DNA of 64,000 bases from a bacterium (GTDB taxonomy: Bacteria; Verrucomicrobiota; Verrucomicrobiia; Limisphaerales; UBA11358), in assembly GCA_021817945.1 (NCBI GenBank), contig JAKAFL010000011.1:1-64000 (forward strand), given 5' to 3'. Position numbers and translations under genes: made by a program. This document shows, in pieces, positions 52,901 to 61,853 of the stretch. The stretch's first letter is position 1, and each line of letters starts with the position of its first letter. Below the pieces are notes generated by a model. It did no database searches. It was not told the origin of the DNA and worked only from the letters and a program-made list of their open reading frames with translations.

Positions 52901-53031
52901 TGGCCAATCCTGTTTGGAGCAATTTGGGTGTTCTCACAACGGCAACCTCCAACACATTGACCATTTCAGATGTCAATGCGCTCCAGAATCAAAGCCAGAC
53001 GTATTATCGGTTGGTGGTGACCCACCAATAA
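49951..53031 (+). CDS. S53 family (sedolisin/kumamolisin) secreted protease with C-terminal modules
   Basis: The protein has up to 1026 residues. Met11 (49981) may be the true start, as it directly precedes the signal peptide (FILFLLCLGMGWPAAWG). A pro-kumamolisin activation domain (about 55-190) is followed by the peptidase domain (about 210-590). The catalytic Glu-Asp pair is in NSEVSLDIEMAM, the oxyanion Asp in FFDASGDS and the catalytic Ser in SGTSCAAPLWAG. Two BACON-like beta domains (about 595-800), a jelly-roll unit (NGGFETGDFTDWY) and the W..L..YYRL module follow. Sedolisins work at acid pH outside the cell. The gene stands alone and is convergent with the debranching enzyme. Confidence 0.93.
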   Translation: MAFLRMRSIFMPLIFRQIQKQKAFILFLLCLGMGWPAAWGAGLKTLYHHVPDVIRNLPVQGDLPGSNRLDLAMGVALRDPVGLSNFLSQVYDPASPNYHHFLTPSEFTARFGPTAADYEAVEDFARTNGLKVTQTYGTRLLLDVQGSVANINRAFHLTLHVYHHPTEKRDFYAPDREPTVDARIPLVDVSGLSNYQRPKPQLVPSLKPRAMTSPRGASGPQGSYWGNDFRQAYVPGTTLDGAGQMVGLLEFDGYYDYDVNYYAAASGIRSVPVEPVLLDGVNGVPGFSGSSSGNSEVSLDIEMAMAMAPGLSAILVFEGNIPNDVLGSMAASNQVTQLSSSWGWTGGPTSSTDTILQEMAAQGQSFFDASGDSLAYTLGNNSTNGVDNPNLQNAPASSPYLTSVGATTLTTSANGSLAGETVWNNGSAGTGGGTSSYYGIPSWQAGVSMANNGGSSSFRNIPDVAIVGDNIWVYYQDGQASPFSGTSCAAPLWAGFAALANQKASSLGMSPLGFVNPALYKLAEASYGTPAFASFFNDVTNGNNEWSESPNEYSAVPGFDLCSGWGSPAGTNLINALLGLDDHMEVIPGGPVTLSGAVGGPFSVNTFSETISNLGPTTFKWQITGVPAWLSASAQAGTLAASGQNSVIFDLNSTTSNLLAGTYSAPLWFSNATSHVTQSRMVTLQVLPALQAALSGPLAQSNSLNAAGPYGGPFVPSSIVLTLSNIGASSLNWSLVNTSQWLSVSSPAGTLSPGGDSTVNLSVAASAKTLVPGAYAGNLVVKDVNNAFSMTIPVSISVGQNLVANGGFETGDFTDWYLVGDPIYPNSSTAIYNGVLLASSYPGFAHTGQYGAALGESGFLATLTQNIATSPGQLYLLSAWIMDTTNLPTAQFELNWDGATVYNLVNPPSFNWNLIQVLVTASQASTPLQVAAENDNGYWGLDDVALIPVPDAGFESVTPQGQSLKLTWASSPGLLYQVQSTTNLANPVWSNLGVLTTATSNTLTISDVNALQNQSQTYYRLVVTHQ

Positions 53032-53104
53032 AGTTGGCCTTCCGTCTCGCTTGGGTGAGCCTGAATCAATCCGATTTCTGTTTCCCGGGGCATCCCCAAA
53101 ACAT

Positions 53105-56100
53105 TCAGGATGCGGGCATGGGGTTCTTCAACCAATGCCAAACGCGCAAAGCTTCCGTCACGCCCCAGGCTTGGGCATCGCAACCCCGCTGTTGATGCGG
53201 GGCGTCACCGTCCAATATTTCCGGCAATTGTCCCAGGCATCCGGTTTGGAGCAGTGCGGCAGATCCCGACAGGTAACTGCGGGCGGCAGCCACTGCGGAG
53301 GGATGACCGTCCCAAGCCAGAACCAGCGCCTCGCAAAAGGCGGGAAAGGTCCATGTCCAAGCGGTTCCATTATGATAGGCAGGTTTGCGGCGGGTGTCTT
53401 CATCCCCCTCATATCGGGGCCAGTAAGGATGGGTGGGATCGTTTAAGAGCTGTTGGTTGTTCCAAATGGGCAACGGAAGGGTGACCGGCAATGGAGCCAG
53501 GGACCTGAGGGCTCCGGGAATGAGAAGATGTTTGGCGGCCGCTTGAACACAGCGTTTGGCCCTGGCACCACGAACCAAGCCCAGGCTGATGGGCAGCAGC
53601 GCATTGCTGCGCAAGGCATCATCAGGCCGTCCTTGGCGGGCTGATTGCCCCGGAGCAGCGAGAAGCACATCGGCGTACCAACCAGATTGTTCCAGCCAGT
53701 ATAATTCATCCAACGACCCGGCAGTTTGCCGGGCGAGATCCCTCCAGCCTCCTTGTTCATGTTCCACATCGCAACGGGCCAGCAACCGCAATAACCTGAT
53801 CCACAACGCCTGGATTTCCACAGGGTAACCTTCCCTGGGAGTGCCCGCCGGATAGTTCGTGTCCATCCAGGTGAAATGACTGGGGCTCCAGACAAGGCCT
53901 GATTCGGGATCCATTCGAATGCCGTTCGGTGTCCCCTTTTGATAATGGCGGGCAATACTGGAAATCACATCCCGAAGGGTGCGACCCGAGGAATTTACCG
54001 GGGTGTCAAAAAAGACCTTGAATCGGGCCTTCGCAATGGCCGGGTCAGAGGATTGGGCGGCCAGGGACTGGGCAAGTTCCTCGCAGACCACCGCAAACCA
54101 AAGCGGGGCGTCGCTGGTGTCGCGGTTGGAAACATCATTGCCGTGGATGGTGTTGGGCAAGGTGCCTTGATCTTCAAAACGGGCGAAATTAAGCAGCAAT
54201 TCCTGGACGTCCGTGACTAGGCCTGCGGTCAACAAGCCGCGCGCGCAAATGAGTGAATCCCTGCCCCAATCCAAAAACCAGGGATATCCGGCAATGACAG
54301 TTTTGCCTGAATTGCGGCGCACGACAAATTCGCGGGCGGCGGAAACCAGTTGAGCCTCGAAGGAATCGGGTTTGGATTTCGTGGGGGCCGATTGGGCTGT
54401 TTCTGGCGACCCAAAATGATGCGGCAACGCCGATCGCGGGTCCATCTCTGCCGTGGCTACCAGATGCGCCCGTGAGCCGGGAGGAAGGGGCAGGTCAAAC
54501 CAACCCGGGCTATAGGCATCTCCAAAACCTGTCTGTCCCCTGGACTGCTCCACGGGATGCGGGATTTGCCCGGACCATTCGGGCTGGGAATGGTAAACGC
54601 CCGGTCCGGCGAGAACGCGCAACTGCCGGTCCGCAGCCGGGGTGAAGGCATAACCGCAGCAGCCCTTGGCATCATCCGGCCAATTCGCCAGCCATGCGGC
54701 GGATTCCGCCGATTCCGGTAAGGTTTCCCGCAAGTTATGGGTGTGGGTGGTGAAATGAAATTCCGCACCCCCGTTCCGGGTTGTTTCAGAGTGAAAGTTG
54801 CGGTCCTCCATGTCCGGGCGCACCGTCAAGCGCACATCCGCTGTTGAGGGCAGGGATTGCGAGGGATTGCCGACATGGAGCGGTCGGTGAAAGCTGAAGA
54901 CCGTGGTGTTTTGACCTTGAACCATCCACGCTTGGAGTTGGATCTCCAGTGTGCGCCCATCTCCCGCGTTGACGACAAAGGTCCATGTGGGTGAGGGCTG
55001 AGCCTTGAAATTCACCAAATTATGGCTGCCCAAGGCGGATAAAAAACCGTCGGCATTCACCCATGCGCGAATTCGTTTCAGAAAAACATGGCGGTCCACC
55101 GGCACCTCTGGATTCAGGTTGGCAGCCAGCGCGCAATCATACTTGGATTCGATATGGCCCAAATCCAAACGCAGCCGGGCCATCCCACCTATTCCGTTTG
55201 TCAGTAAAACCAGTGAATTAGCATCCGGCAAAGCCTCGCTTTTTGGCAGGGCATCGGGATTGGGCGGCAAGAGGCACAGCCTGGCCCGCACGGGTTGCGG
55301 TTGCGAGGGCCGCTGGAGGATCAAAACCCCAATTCCAATGTTCCGGGTTGGCGGCAGGATGGCCACGTGCCCATTTTGGGTGGGGATGGAAGTGATTTGA
55401 ACAGGGTCCCAAGGAGGAGAAGGAACCTGGTCCTGGTGGAGAAGGTCGCCAAGACCCTCAAGACGGGCTTGAAAAGGGCAGGGCAACTGAATCAGCACCT
55501 GAAAACCAAATGGCACCGGCGTGACACGTGTGGCATCCTGCAAATCCCAGACCACGAGGCGCGGATATTCCTTGCCTGCGTTTACGGATTCAAAAATTCC
55601 GATCAGGTCCTTGTTGCCGGGTTCAAGTCCAGCTTGAATGATGGCCCCGCAGAGGGCGATGGGCTGGGCATCCATTTTTTGGGCCAGCCAACGCCAGTCC
55701 AATTTTGCCTGGGTTTCCACGGGCATGTTCTGGTGGATCAATTTCCAAGCAAAGGCAGCCTGGGCCCGAGCTTTGCGGTAGGCCTCGCCCGCCAGGCCTA
55801 TAGGCTTGGGTTGCATGGCCAGGCAATGCACTGCGCCGGGCTGGAGGTTGAACCTGGTTCCCTGCTTTTCCGCTGTTTCATGGCGGGTGTCAGGCGGTGC
55901 TTGAGCCAAAAGTTCGTGTTGGAATGATGCCGGGTCCGGGACCCCTTCGCCCGGAGCCAGCACCAGCGTGGCGGGTTGGTCCAGGTTCGTGTTGCACAGC
56001 ACCAGGATGGAATCAAGTCCCTCTGCAGATACGCGCATCAGGGCGTAAACCTGCGAGTCCTTGGAACTTAACCGGGTGAGGCGTGCCCCGTCAAAAAAGC

Positions 56101-57556
56101 AGGGATGATCACAGACCAGCCGGTTTAAAACAGCCAGTTCCTCAACGATGTTTTGTGTCGAATCCCAATTCAGGCCGGTGCAGCCATGGACCTTGATTTT
56201 TTCCGTGGCAAGCCATTCCACGCCTGAGGTGAAACCAAATCCACCCGAAAAACAGGTGAGGGCGCAAAGCCGATTGCGGAGCAGGGACCACAAGCGTCCC
56301 CGTTCGGCCAGCCGGGCATTGTCGTGCGTCTCGGAGTAATGGACATAAGTGCCCACCCTGGAGCTTTGGCGAACGGCATAATCCAAATACCCCGCGACAT
56401 CCTGGCCCGAGTAGTTTTGGAACAATTCTGAATAGGCCCAATGCATGCCCCCCTCCGTCAGGAGAAGTTCTGTGGCTTCCCAGGAACCGCCCAAACCCTC
56501 GAGTAGGAAAACGGTTTCGGGAAATTCCTCCTGGACGCGGGCAATGATGTATTGCCATGTGCCCGCTGGAATTTTGTAACCTGCGTCGCACCGAAAACCA
56601 TCCACCCCCCGGCGACACCAAACCATGAGGGCTTCCGCCATTTCATCCCATAGGTGGACGCTCTTTTGCTCCAACTCCACCAGGTCTTCCCATGTTGTGC
56701 CCCAGGCGCCCGGGCTGGCGAATTCCCCGGCGGGAGTTTTCAGGAAATGCTCCGGGTGCAATTCCTGCAACCGGGAACCCCATCCGGTATGATTGATCAC
56801 GATGTCCAGGAAAACCCTTGCCCCAAGGTCGTGGGCAGCGGACGTAAGCTCACAAAATTGGTCAATGCCTGTGGTCTTGCGGTCAAATTCCACCAGTGCC
56901 GGGTCCACCGTGGTCAGGTCCAGCGCAGCGTAAGGGCTTCCAAAACGCCCAAACCGTGCATAGGTGACTGGCGTGGGATGGATGGGCAGCAGATGGAGGA
57001 TGCGGCATCCCAAGCGGTTGACAATGTGGGGAAGCAACCTTAACACATCGCGGAATTTGCCCGAGGGCGGCAAGGTGGCATATCCGGCGGACTCCAAGGC
57101 CGCCAGCGAAGGTTCCAGCGAGGGGTTGATGCTTGAGGCGAGTGAGCGGGTTCCCCCCAGCAGCCGGGTGAAACAACAGTAAATTGTATTGGCCGATCTC
57201 GTGAAATCCGGGTGAACACAAATGCCCACGTCCGGTCCATCCGGCCAATGTTGAGTGTTGTTTTCATCCAGCCAATACGCCTTGGCTTGGAAGAATCCCG
57301 TCTCGGCCAGGGGAATGGTGATTTCCCAACCATCGGCAGAGGGTTGCATGGGCAGGTCCCGCCATGAGGCGTTGGCCACCACTGCGCCTCCGGCATGGGC
57401 TTGGATGATTTCCTGCCGCCTGGTTTTACCCCGCCCCAGATTCGTTCGGAGCCGCGCCTGCCCTCCTTGGGCCTCTCCTGACGAGTTCATTCGCAGGGCA
57501 AAACAAATGGTATCGCCTACAAATCGCAGCAAGCGTTCGCCCGGTTCAGGGGTCAT
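53105..57556 (-). CDS. GH13 amylase-type domain fused to GH133 glycogen-debranching domain
   Basis: From the ATG at 57556 the enzyme has 1483 residues and no signal peptide. An N-terminal beta domain of about 110 residues precedes a GH13-like barrel with FLDIVINHTGW, VDGFRCDAGYKIP (nucleophile Asp), FLLEGLGG (acid Glu) and SETHDNARLAERG. A middle beta region follows, then a GDE_C/GH133 (alpha/alpha)6 domain (from about 1080) with WFLDWGRDSLICARGLL, TIHGNDVSNRDTSDAPLWF and YHNGTAWTWTFPAF. The arrangement combines glucanotransferase-type and amylo-1,6-glucosidase activity, so it trims glycogen branches in the cytoplasm. The frame remains open to 57724 but that part lacks family features. Confidence 0.9.
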   Translation of the reverse strand: MTPEPGERLLRFVGDTICFALRMNSSGEAQGGQARLRTNLGRGKTRRQEIIQAHAGGAVVANASWRDLPMQPSADGWEITIPLAETGFFQAKAYWLDENNTQHWPDGPDVGICVHPDFTRSANTIYCCFTRLLGGTRSLASSINPSLEPSLAALESAGYATLPPSGKFRDVLRLLPHIVNRLGCRILHLLPIHPTPVTYARFGRFGSPYAALDLTTVDPALVEFDRKTTGIDQFCELTSAAHDLGARVFLDIVINHTGWGSRLQELHPEHFLKTPAGEFASPGAWGTTWEDLVELEQKSVHLWDEMAEALMVWCRRGVDGFRCDAGYKIPAGTWQYIIARVQEEFPETVFLLEGLGGSWEATELLLTEGGMHWAYSELFQNYSGQDVAGYLDYAVRQSSRVGTYVHYSETHDNARLAERGRLWSLLRNRLCALTCFSGGFGFTSGVEWLATEKIKVHGCTGLNWDSTQNIVEELAVLNRLVCDHPCFFDGARLTRLSSKDSQVYALMRVSAEGLDSILVLCNTNLDQPATLVLAPGEGVPDPASFQHELLAQAPPDTRHETAEKQGTRFNLQPGAVHCLAMQPKPIGLAGEAYRKARAQAAFAWKLIHQNMPVETQAKLDWRWLAQKMDAQPIALCGAIIQAGLEPGNKDLIGIFESVNAGKEYPRLVVWDLQDATRVTPVPFGFQVLIQLPCPFQARLEGLGDLLHQDQVPSPPWDPVQITSIPTQNGHVAILPPTRNIGIGVLILQRPSQPQPVRARLCLLPPNPDALPKSEALPDANSLVLLTNGIGGMARLRLDLGHIESKYDCALAANLNPEVPVDRHVFLKRIRAWVNADGFLSALGSHNLVNFKAQPSPTWTFVVNAGDGRTLEIQLQAWMVQGQNTTVFSFHRPLHVGNPSQSLPSTADVRLTVRPDMEDRNFHSETTRNGGAEFHFTTHTHNLRETLPESAESAAWLANWPDDAKGCCGYAFTPAADRQLRVLAGPGVYHSQPEWSGQIPHPVEQSRGQTGFGDAYSPGWFDLPLPPGSRAHLVATAEMDPRSALPHHFGSPETAQSAPTKSKPDSFEAQLVSAAREFVVRRNSGKTVIAGYPWFLDWGRDSLICARGLLTAGLVTDVQELLLNFARFEDQGTLPNTIHGNDVSNRDTSDAPLWFAVVCEELAQSLAAQSSDPAIAKARFKVFFDTPVNSSGRTLRDVISSIARHYQKGTPNGIRMDPESGLVWSPSHFTWMDTNYPAGTPREGYPVEIQALWIRLLRLLARCDVEHEQGGWRDLARQTAGSLDELYWLEQSGWYADVLLAAPGQSARQGRPDDALRSNALLPISLGLVRGARAKRCVQAAAKHLLIPGALRSLAPLPVTLPLPIWNNQQLLNDPTHPYWPRYEGDEDTRRKPAYHNGTAWTWTFPAFCEALVLAWDGHPSAVAAARSYLSGSAALLQTGCLGQLPEILDGDAPHQQRGCDAQAWGVTEALRVWHWLKNPMPAS

Positions 57557-57766
57557 GGCTGGTCTGATTGTCTCCACACCGGTGGTGTAGCACAAAGCTG
57601 GGACGGCTGAAAGCAAAAGACAGGACGAAATCCACCTTTCGAAAAAAATTTGATCGCCCACCTTTCTGGAACGCTTCTTGCAATACAATGAAGCGTAAGC
57701 TGTTGTGTCGTTTAAAAGCGCCAAAGGCTCGAAATTGGCAATGAATCTGCTTATAAGGGCTGGCTG

Positions 57767-58624
57767 ATGTCAAACCAGATTCTCAACCCGGAGGAGACTG
57801 CGCAATTGACTCAAACGATTGATATGTTTGAGGTGATTGTGCAGTCACAGCCTTCTGACACCCAGTCGCTGGAAATCTTGAAAGAAGCTTATCTCAAGCT
57901 GGGGCGGGAGGATGACGTGGTTCACACCTCCAAGCGCATTGCCCAGGGTTATTTGCAGCAAGGCCAGTTTTCATCGGCCATTCTTGAGTATGAGACGGTC
58001 CTTCAGCGACGTCCGGACGACAAGGACGTGAGGCTGGCCCTGAAGGAGATTGAACAGCGGTCCGGAGGAGTGGCAGTCCAGCCGCTGCCCGAGGCTTTAA
58101 AATCCACCAGCAACTCCCTGCCATCCTTTGAAACTTCCATGCGCCGCCGCAGCCTGAAGGATGGCGTCGAGGAAGTGGACGATGGACGCAAGACACTGTA
58201 CCGGATTTTTGTGGAGTCCAAGGCCATCACCGAGGGTGATTTCGACCTTTGCTGGCAGACTCCCGACATGACCAGCCCGCCGCTGGATGTTTTGGACCCG
58301 TTTATTGCCAACCTGCATGCCCGGGGCATTCAACAAATGGATAAATCCCTGAAAATGATTTGTGACCGGTCACGCAGCCCGTTTCTTCCCTTGGACCGGT
58401 ATGATGTGGATATAGACCTGGCCCGTACCTTTCCCGCCGAAACCTGCCGGCGCTGGTGCGTTCTGCCCTTTGACCGCATGAGCAAGTCTGTGCTGGTGGC
58501 CACCGCCAACCCATTCAATCAGCAGGCGGCGAAGGAATTGTCCCAAGCCACCCACCAGCGCCTGTTGTGGTATGTGACCACGCCGACGGATTTAACGGCC
58601 CTTTTGCGCAAGGTGTTTCGATAA
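57767..58624 (+). CDS. TPR and MshEN-domain protein (GspE partner)
   Basis: The 285-residue product has an N-terminal TPR-type helical region (about 15-110: SLEILKEAYLKLGREDDVV, GQFSSAILEYETVLQRRP). After a linker, a C-terminal MshEN/GspE N-terminal domain follows (about 200-285: LPFDRMSKSVLVATANPFN). It is 2 bp upstream of the ATPase gene and resembles a detached regulatory N-terminus. MshEN domains bind cyclic di-GMP in some ATPases; whether this one does is inference. It lies divergent from the debranching enzyme gene, 210 bp away. Confidence 0.8.
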   Translation: MSNQILNPEETAQLTQTIDMFEVIVQSQPSDTQSLEILKEAYLKLGREDDVVHTSKRIAQGYLQQGQFSSAILEYETVLQRRPDDKDVRLALKEIEQRSGGVAVQPLPEALKSTSNSLPSFETSMRRRSLKDGVEEVDDGRKTLYRIFVESKAITEGDFDLCWQTPDMTSPPLDVLDPFIANLHARGIQQMDKSLKMICDRSRSPFLPLDRYDVDIDLARTFPAETCRRWCVLPFDRMSKSVLVATANPFNQQAAKELSQATHQRLLWYVTTPTDLTALLRKVFR

Positions 58625-58626
58625 TC

Positions 58627-60372
58627 ATGGCTAGAATCAAATCATTTGCCGAGCGCATTGCCGATGCGTTGATCGAGGATGGGCTGTTGAGCAATCAACA
58701 GATCGAGGAGCTTCTGGAGAGGCAGAAAAAGGAGGGATCACGTCTGGTCAAGTTATTGGTGGACAAGGACCGGCAGTATGTGAGTCCCGAAGACCTGTCA
58801 GTTTGCATGGGGCGGGTTCTAAACGTGGCGCCCATCAACCTGAGCCGCCTAAGCATCCCACCGGGGGTGGCGGATTTGTTGCCTCCGGAAATGGCCCAAA
58901 ACCACAAGGTCGTCCCCGTCAGCCGGCTGGAAAACCAGTTGTTTCTGGCCATGGCGGATCCGCTGAACGTGCTGGCCATTGACGACGTGCGACGGATCAC
59001 GAAGCTGGATGTCATTCCCCTGATTGCCTCGGAGAAAGCCATCACCGAAAAGCTCAATGCCATTGAAACCAGCAAGGGCGGTTCCATGGAGGACCTCATT
59101 CAGGACGCCCAAAAGCGCGCGGATGCAGATTCGGAAGGCGAGACGTTAGAGGCGGTGAATGAGGCTGTGGAGGAGGTGAACCTCGACAAGTTGGCGGCTT
59201 CCAGTGAGGAGGCGCCGGTGATCAAGCTGGCCAACCTCATTGTGCTTCAAGCGATCAAGGACCGCGCCAGCGACGTGCATCTTGAGCCATTTGAAAAGCA
59301 AATGCGGCTGCGATACCGGGTGGATGGCGTGCTTTTGGATGCCACCCCGCCGCCCAAGCAAATGCAACTGGCCCTCGCTTCCCGCTTCAAAATCATGTCC
59401 AACCTGGATATTGCAGAGCGGCGCCTGCCCCAGGATGGACGCATGCGCGTGAAGGTCAGCGGCAAGGATTACGACCTGCGCGTCTCCATCCTGCCCACGG
59501 TCCATGGTGAAAAAATCGTGCTTCGCGTCCTGGATAAAAGCAACTTGTCCGCCAGCATTGACAAGCTGGGATTGGATGATGCCACATTCCGGCAGTTCAA
59601 GACGGCCATAGACGCCCCGCATGGCCTCATCCTGGTGACAGGCCCCACGGGCTCCGGCAAAACCACCACGCTCTACTCTGTCCTGAATGAACTGAACAAT
59701 CCCACCTGGAATATCGTCACGGTGGAGGACCCCGTCGAATTCCAGTTGCCCGGCATCAACCAGGTTCCCACCAAGAAAGAAATCGGCCTGACTTTTGCAA
59801 GCACGCTCAGGTCCATTTTGCGCCAGGACCCGGACATCATCATGATCGGGGAAATTCGGGACACCGAAACGGCGGAAATTGCCATTGAGGCCGCGTTGAC
59901 CGGCCACCAGGTGTTGTCCACGATGCACTGCAATGACGCGCCGGGCGCCATTGCCCGCCTGGATGACATGAATATTGCCCCGTTCTTGATTTCCTCGTCG
60001 CTAATCCTTTCCTGTGCCCAGCGCTTGATGCGCAGGATTTGTTCCCACTGCAAGGAGCCTGTCACCTATCCCGCTCGCATGTATGCAGACTTGGGGATTG
60101 ATCCAGCCATGTTTGAAGGAGTGCAACTTCACCGGGGCAGAGGCTGTGACCGCTGCAAAAACTCTGGTTACACCGGACGCCTGGCCATCATCGAGGTCAT
60201 GACCATCTCAGATGAGATCCGCAAAATGGTGATATCGCGCGCCAACACGCGGGACATTGGCAAGCTGGCCATAGAGCAGGGCATGCGCACACTCCGCATG
60301 GTGGCTTTGGATCGCGCGCGGGCCGGGCTATCCACCTTGGAGCAGGTCCTGGTCACTACGTCACAACATTGA
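58627..60372 (+). CDS. Type II secretion / type IV pilus assembly ATPase (GspE/PilB)
   Basis: From the ATG at 58627 the protein has 581 residues. An MshEN domain (about 10-150) is followed by the secretion ATPase: Walker A GPTGSGKTTTLYSVL, Asp box and Walker B IIMIGEIRDTETAEI, His box TGHQVLSTMHCNDAP. A zinc-binding tetracysteine CSHCKEPV ... CDRCKNSGYTGR completes it. It powers pseudopilus or pilus assembly. The prepilin-like proteins elsewhere in the window would be its kind of substrate, but the inner-membrane and secretin genes are not in the window. Confidence 0.94.
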   Translation: MARIKSFAERIADALIEDGLLSNQQIEELLERQKKEGSRLVKLLVDKDRQYVSPEDLSVCMGRVLNVAPINLSRLSIPPGVADLLPPEMAQNHKVVPVSRLENQLFLAMADPLNVLAIDDVRRITKLDVIPLIASEKAITEKLNAIETSKGGSMEDLIQDAQKRADADSEGETLEAVNEAVEEVNLDKLAASSEEAPVIKLANLIVLQAIKDRASDVHLEPFEKQMRLRYRVDGVLLDATPPPKQMQLALASRFKIMSNLDIAERRLPQDGRMRVKVSGKDYDLRVSILPTVHGEKIVLRVLDKSNLSASIDKLGLDDATFRQFKTAIDAPHGLILVTGPTGSGKTTTLYSVLNELNNPTWNIVTVEDPVEFQLPGINQVPTKKEIGLTFASTLRSILRQDPDIIMIGEIRDTETAEIAIEAALTGHQVLSTMHCNDAPGAIARLDDMNIAPFLISSSLILSCAQRLMRRICSHCKEPVTYPARMYADLGIDPAMFEGVQLHRGRGCDRCKNSGYTGRLAIIEVMTISDEIRKMVISRANTRDIGKLAIEQGMRTLRMVALDRARAGLSTLEQVLVTTSQH

Positions 60373-60433
60373 CCGGGATTGGCGGGAGTTTGCCATCCTG
60401 ACCATCCCGGGCCACACTCACAGCGAGGCATCC

Positions 60434-61441
60434 TCAATAGAATTTGCGCTGGGGCGGGCGGGAAGAAGGGGTGGAGTCGTCATTCATCCAGGGCGGAAGC
60501 TGGGGCTGCCACGATGGTTTCTTGACTTTTCTGGGAGGGGCGGCGTAGCCCACGATTTCAGGAGGAAGAGTCAGGCCTTCTGGTTTGCTGGGATCCTTGG
60601 GCTGGACCAATTTCATCGTATTCTCCCCTGAAAAGGCAAAGGGAGTTTCCAAACCCGACAAGTTGTTCTGGTCAGATTTGGTAAATGCAGTCTGGGGTGC
60701 CGGGGGCGTTTCGCCGATCAGTTTTCTGAAATTGGCCATGTCCAACTCCTCCTTTTGGGCTTCCACAGCCCGCTCGCCGGATGCCGCAGCTTGGGCGGCA
60801 TCCATGCGGGCCACGCCTCTTTGAGGGGAACCCCCATTTTGAGGCCCGCCAAAGATCCTGCTGAATCCAGGTCCGATCTGAGCGTGGGAACTGTCCAGAC
60901 TGGAACTTTCTGTCCCGGGCTGGTCAAACAGGCTGGAAAACCCGCGTTGAGACAAGGTTTGGCCATTGGAAAAGTCGCGTGAAGCATCGGTTTGATTTTC
61001 TGTGCTGGAAGCGGTGGCGGAGTGTCTTTTGGCAGCTTCCTGCCGGTTCATGTAGCGCTCCTCCGGCGACAAATCCTGGCCGGGAACAGCCAGCCCGAAC
61101 ATTTCCTCCGGTGTTTGGATGCCCATGATCTCTTCCGGCGTGAGAAGGGACCATTCAGCCCGGTCTTTTTGCTGCTGGGATTGGCGTGTTGAGAGGTCTG
61201 GGGTGGCTTCTGGCAGCGAGCCTGATTGGGCCGAGCTTATCCCGCCCCACCTGTGAAAACCATCCGCGTTGTCGGGGAGCGTCACGGCAGGGTCGCCGTT
61301 CGGCAGGTCTTCCGTGGAGGGCTTGGAAAAGGCCGATAACGCTGATGCGGGGTCTGCCTGTGCTTGCGTTCCTTCATAAACCTGGACCGCACAAATTGCG
61401 GCCAGGCTCAAGATTCGGAATGTGCGGAATGGCAGCACCAT
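60434..61441 (-). CDS. Exported proline- and serine-rich protein of unknown function
   Basis: The 335-residue product begins MVLPFRTFRILSLAAICAVQ, a signal peptide cleaved near residue 29. The mature chain is low in hydrophobic residues and rich in Ser, Pro, Gln and Glu, with a Pro/Lys-rich C-terminus (PPRKVKKPSWQPQLPPW). No domain was recognised. It is convergent with the GspE/PilB gene. Confidence 0.6.
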   Translation of the reverse strand: MVLPFRTFRILSLAAICAVQVYEGTQAQADPASALSAFSKPSTEDLPNGDPAVTLPDNADGFHRWGGISSAQSGSLPEATPDLSTRQSQQQKDRAEWSLLTPEEIMGIQTPEEMFGLAVPGQDLSPEERYMNRQEAAKRHSATASSTENQTDASRDFSNGQTLSQRGFSSLFDQPGTESSSLDSSHAQIGPGFSRIFGGPQNGGSPQRGVARMDAAQAAASGERAVEAQKEELDMANFRKLIGETPPAPQTAFTKSDQNNLSGLETPFAFSGENTMKLVQPKDPSKPEGLTLPPEIVGYAAPPRKVKKPSWQPQLPPWMNDDSTPSSRPPQRKFY

Positions 61442-61585
61442 AAAGATTCCTGAATATAAAGCAATTTCAGGACTGCGTCAAAAGGAAGTGTCCCGCCCCA
61501 AATCGCGCCACCGCCCGGGGCCGGTAACATCTAGTATGAGTCAACTCGGTGCCTTGAACTTGCTTGGAAAGAGCTTTGAATCCGT

Positions 61586-61831
61586 TTATTGGCGCTCGTA
61601 TTCTCCCTTGCCCAGGCGTTTATAGACTTGGAAGCCCGATTTTTTGGCGTCGGAGATGGACAAGGGCTTGAGTTTGTGAGGGGTGCTGAAACTGGAAATA
61701 ATTTTGCGAACCGGCTTCTTGCAGGCCGGGCATTTTTCCAGCGGCGCAGCGGAAATGGGACGGTTCAGGGTGAATTTGCCCCCGCAAACCTTGCAGGACC
61801 CCTCGCAGAGCTCGTATTCGTAAAGTGGCAT
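61586..61831 (-). CDS. FmdB-family zinc-ribbon protein
   Basis: The ATG at 61831 gives 81 residues starting MPLYEYELCEGSCKVCGGKF, the usual start of FmdB proteins, with a second cysteine pair in CPACKKPV. Four cysteines likely bind one zinc. The function of the family is not settled; a regulatory role has been proposed. It ends the minus-strand group with the stomatin and NfeD genes, 22 bp downstream of the former. Confidence 0.9.
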   Translation of the reverse strand: MPLYEYELCEGSCKVCGGKFTLNRPISAAPLEKCPACKKPVRKIISSFSTPHKLKPLSISDAKKSGFQVYKRLGKGEYERQ

Positions 61832-61853
61832 TGGATGGAATGACAGGGGCCGG

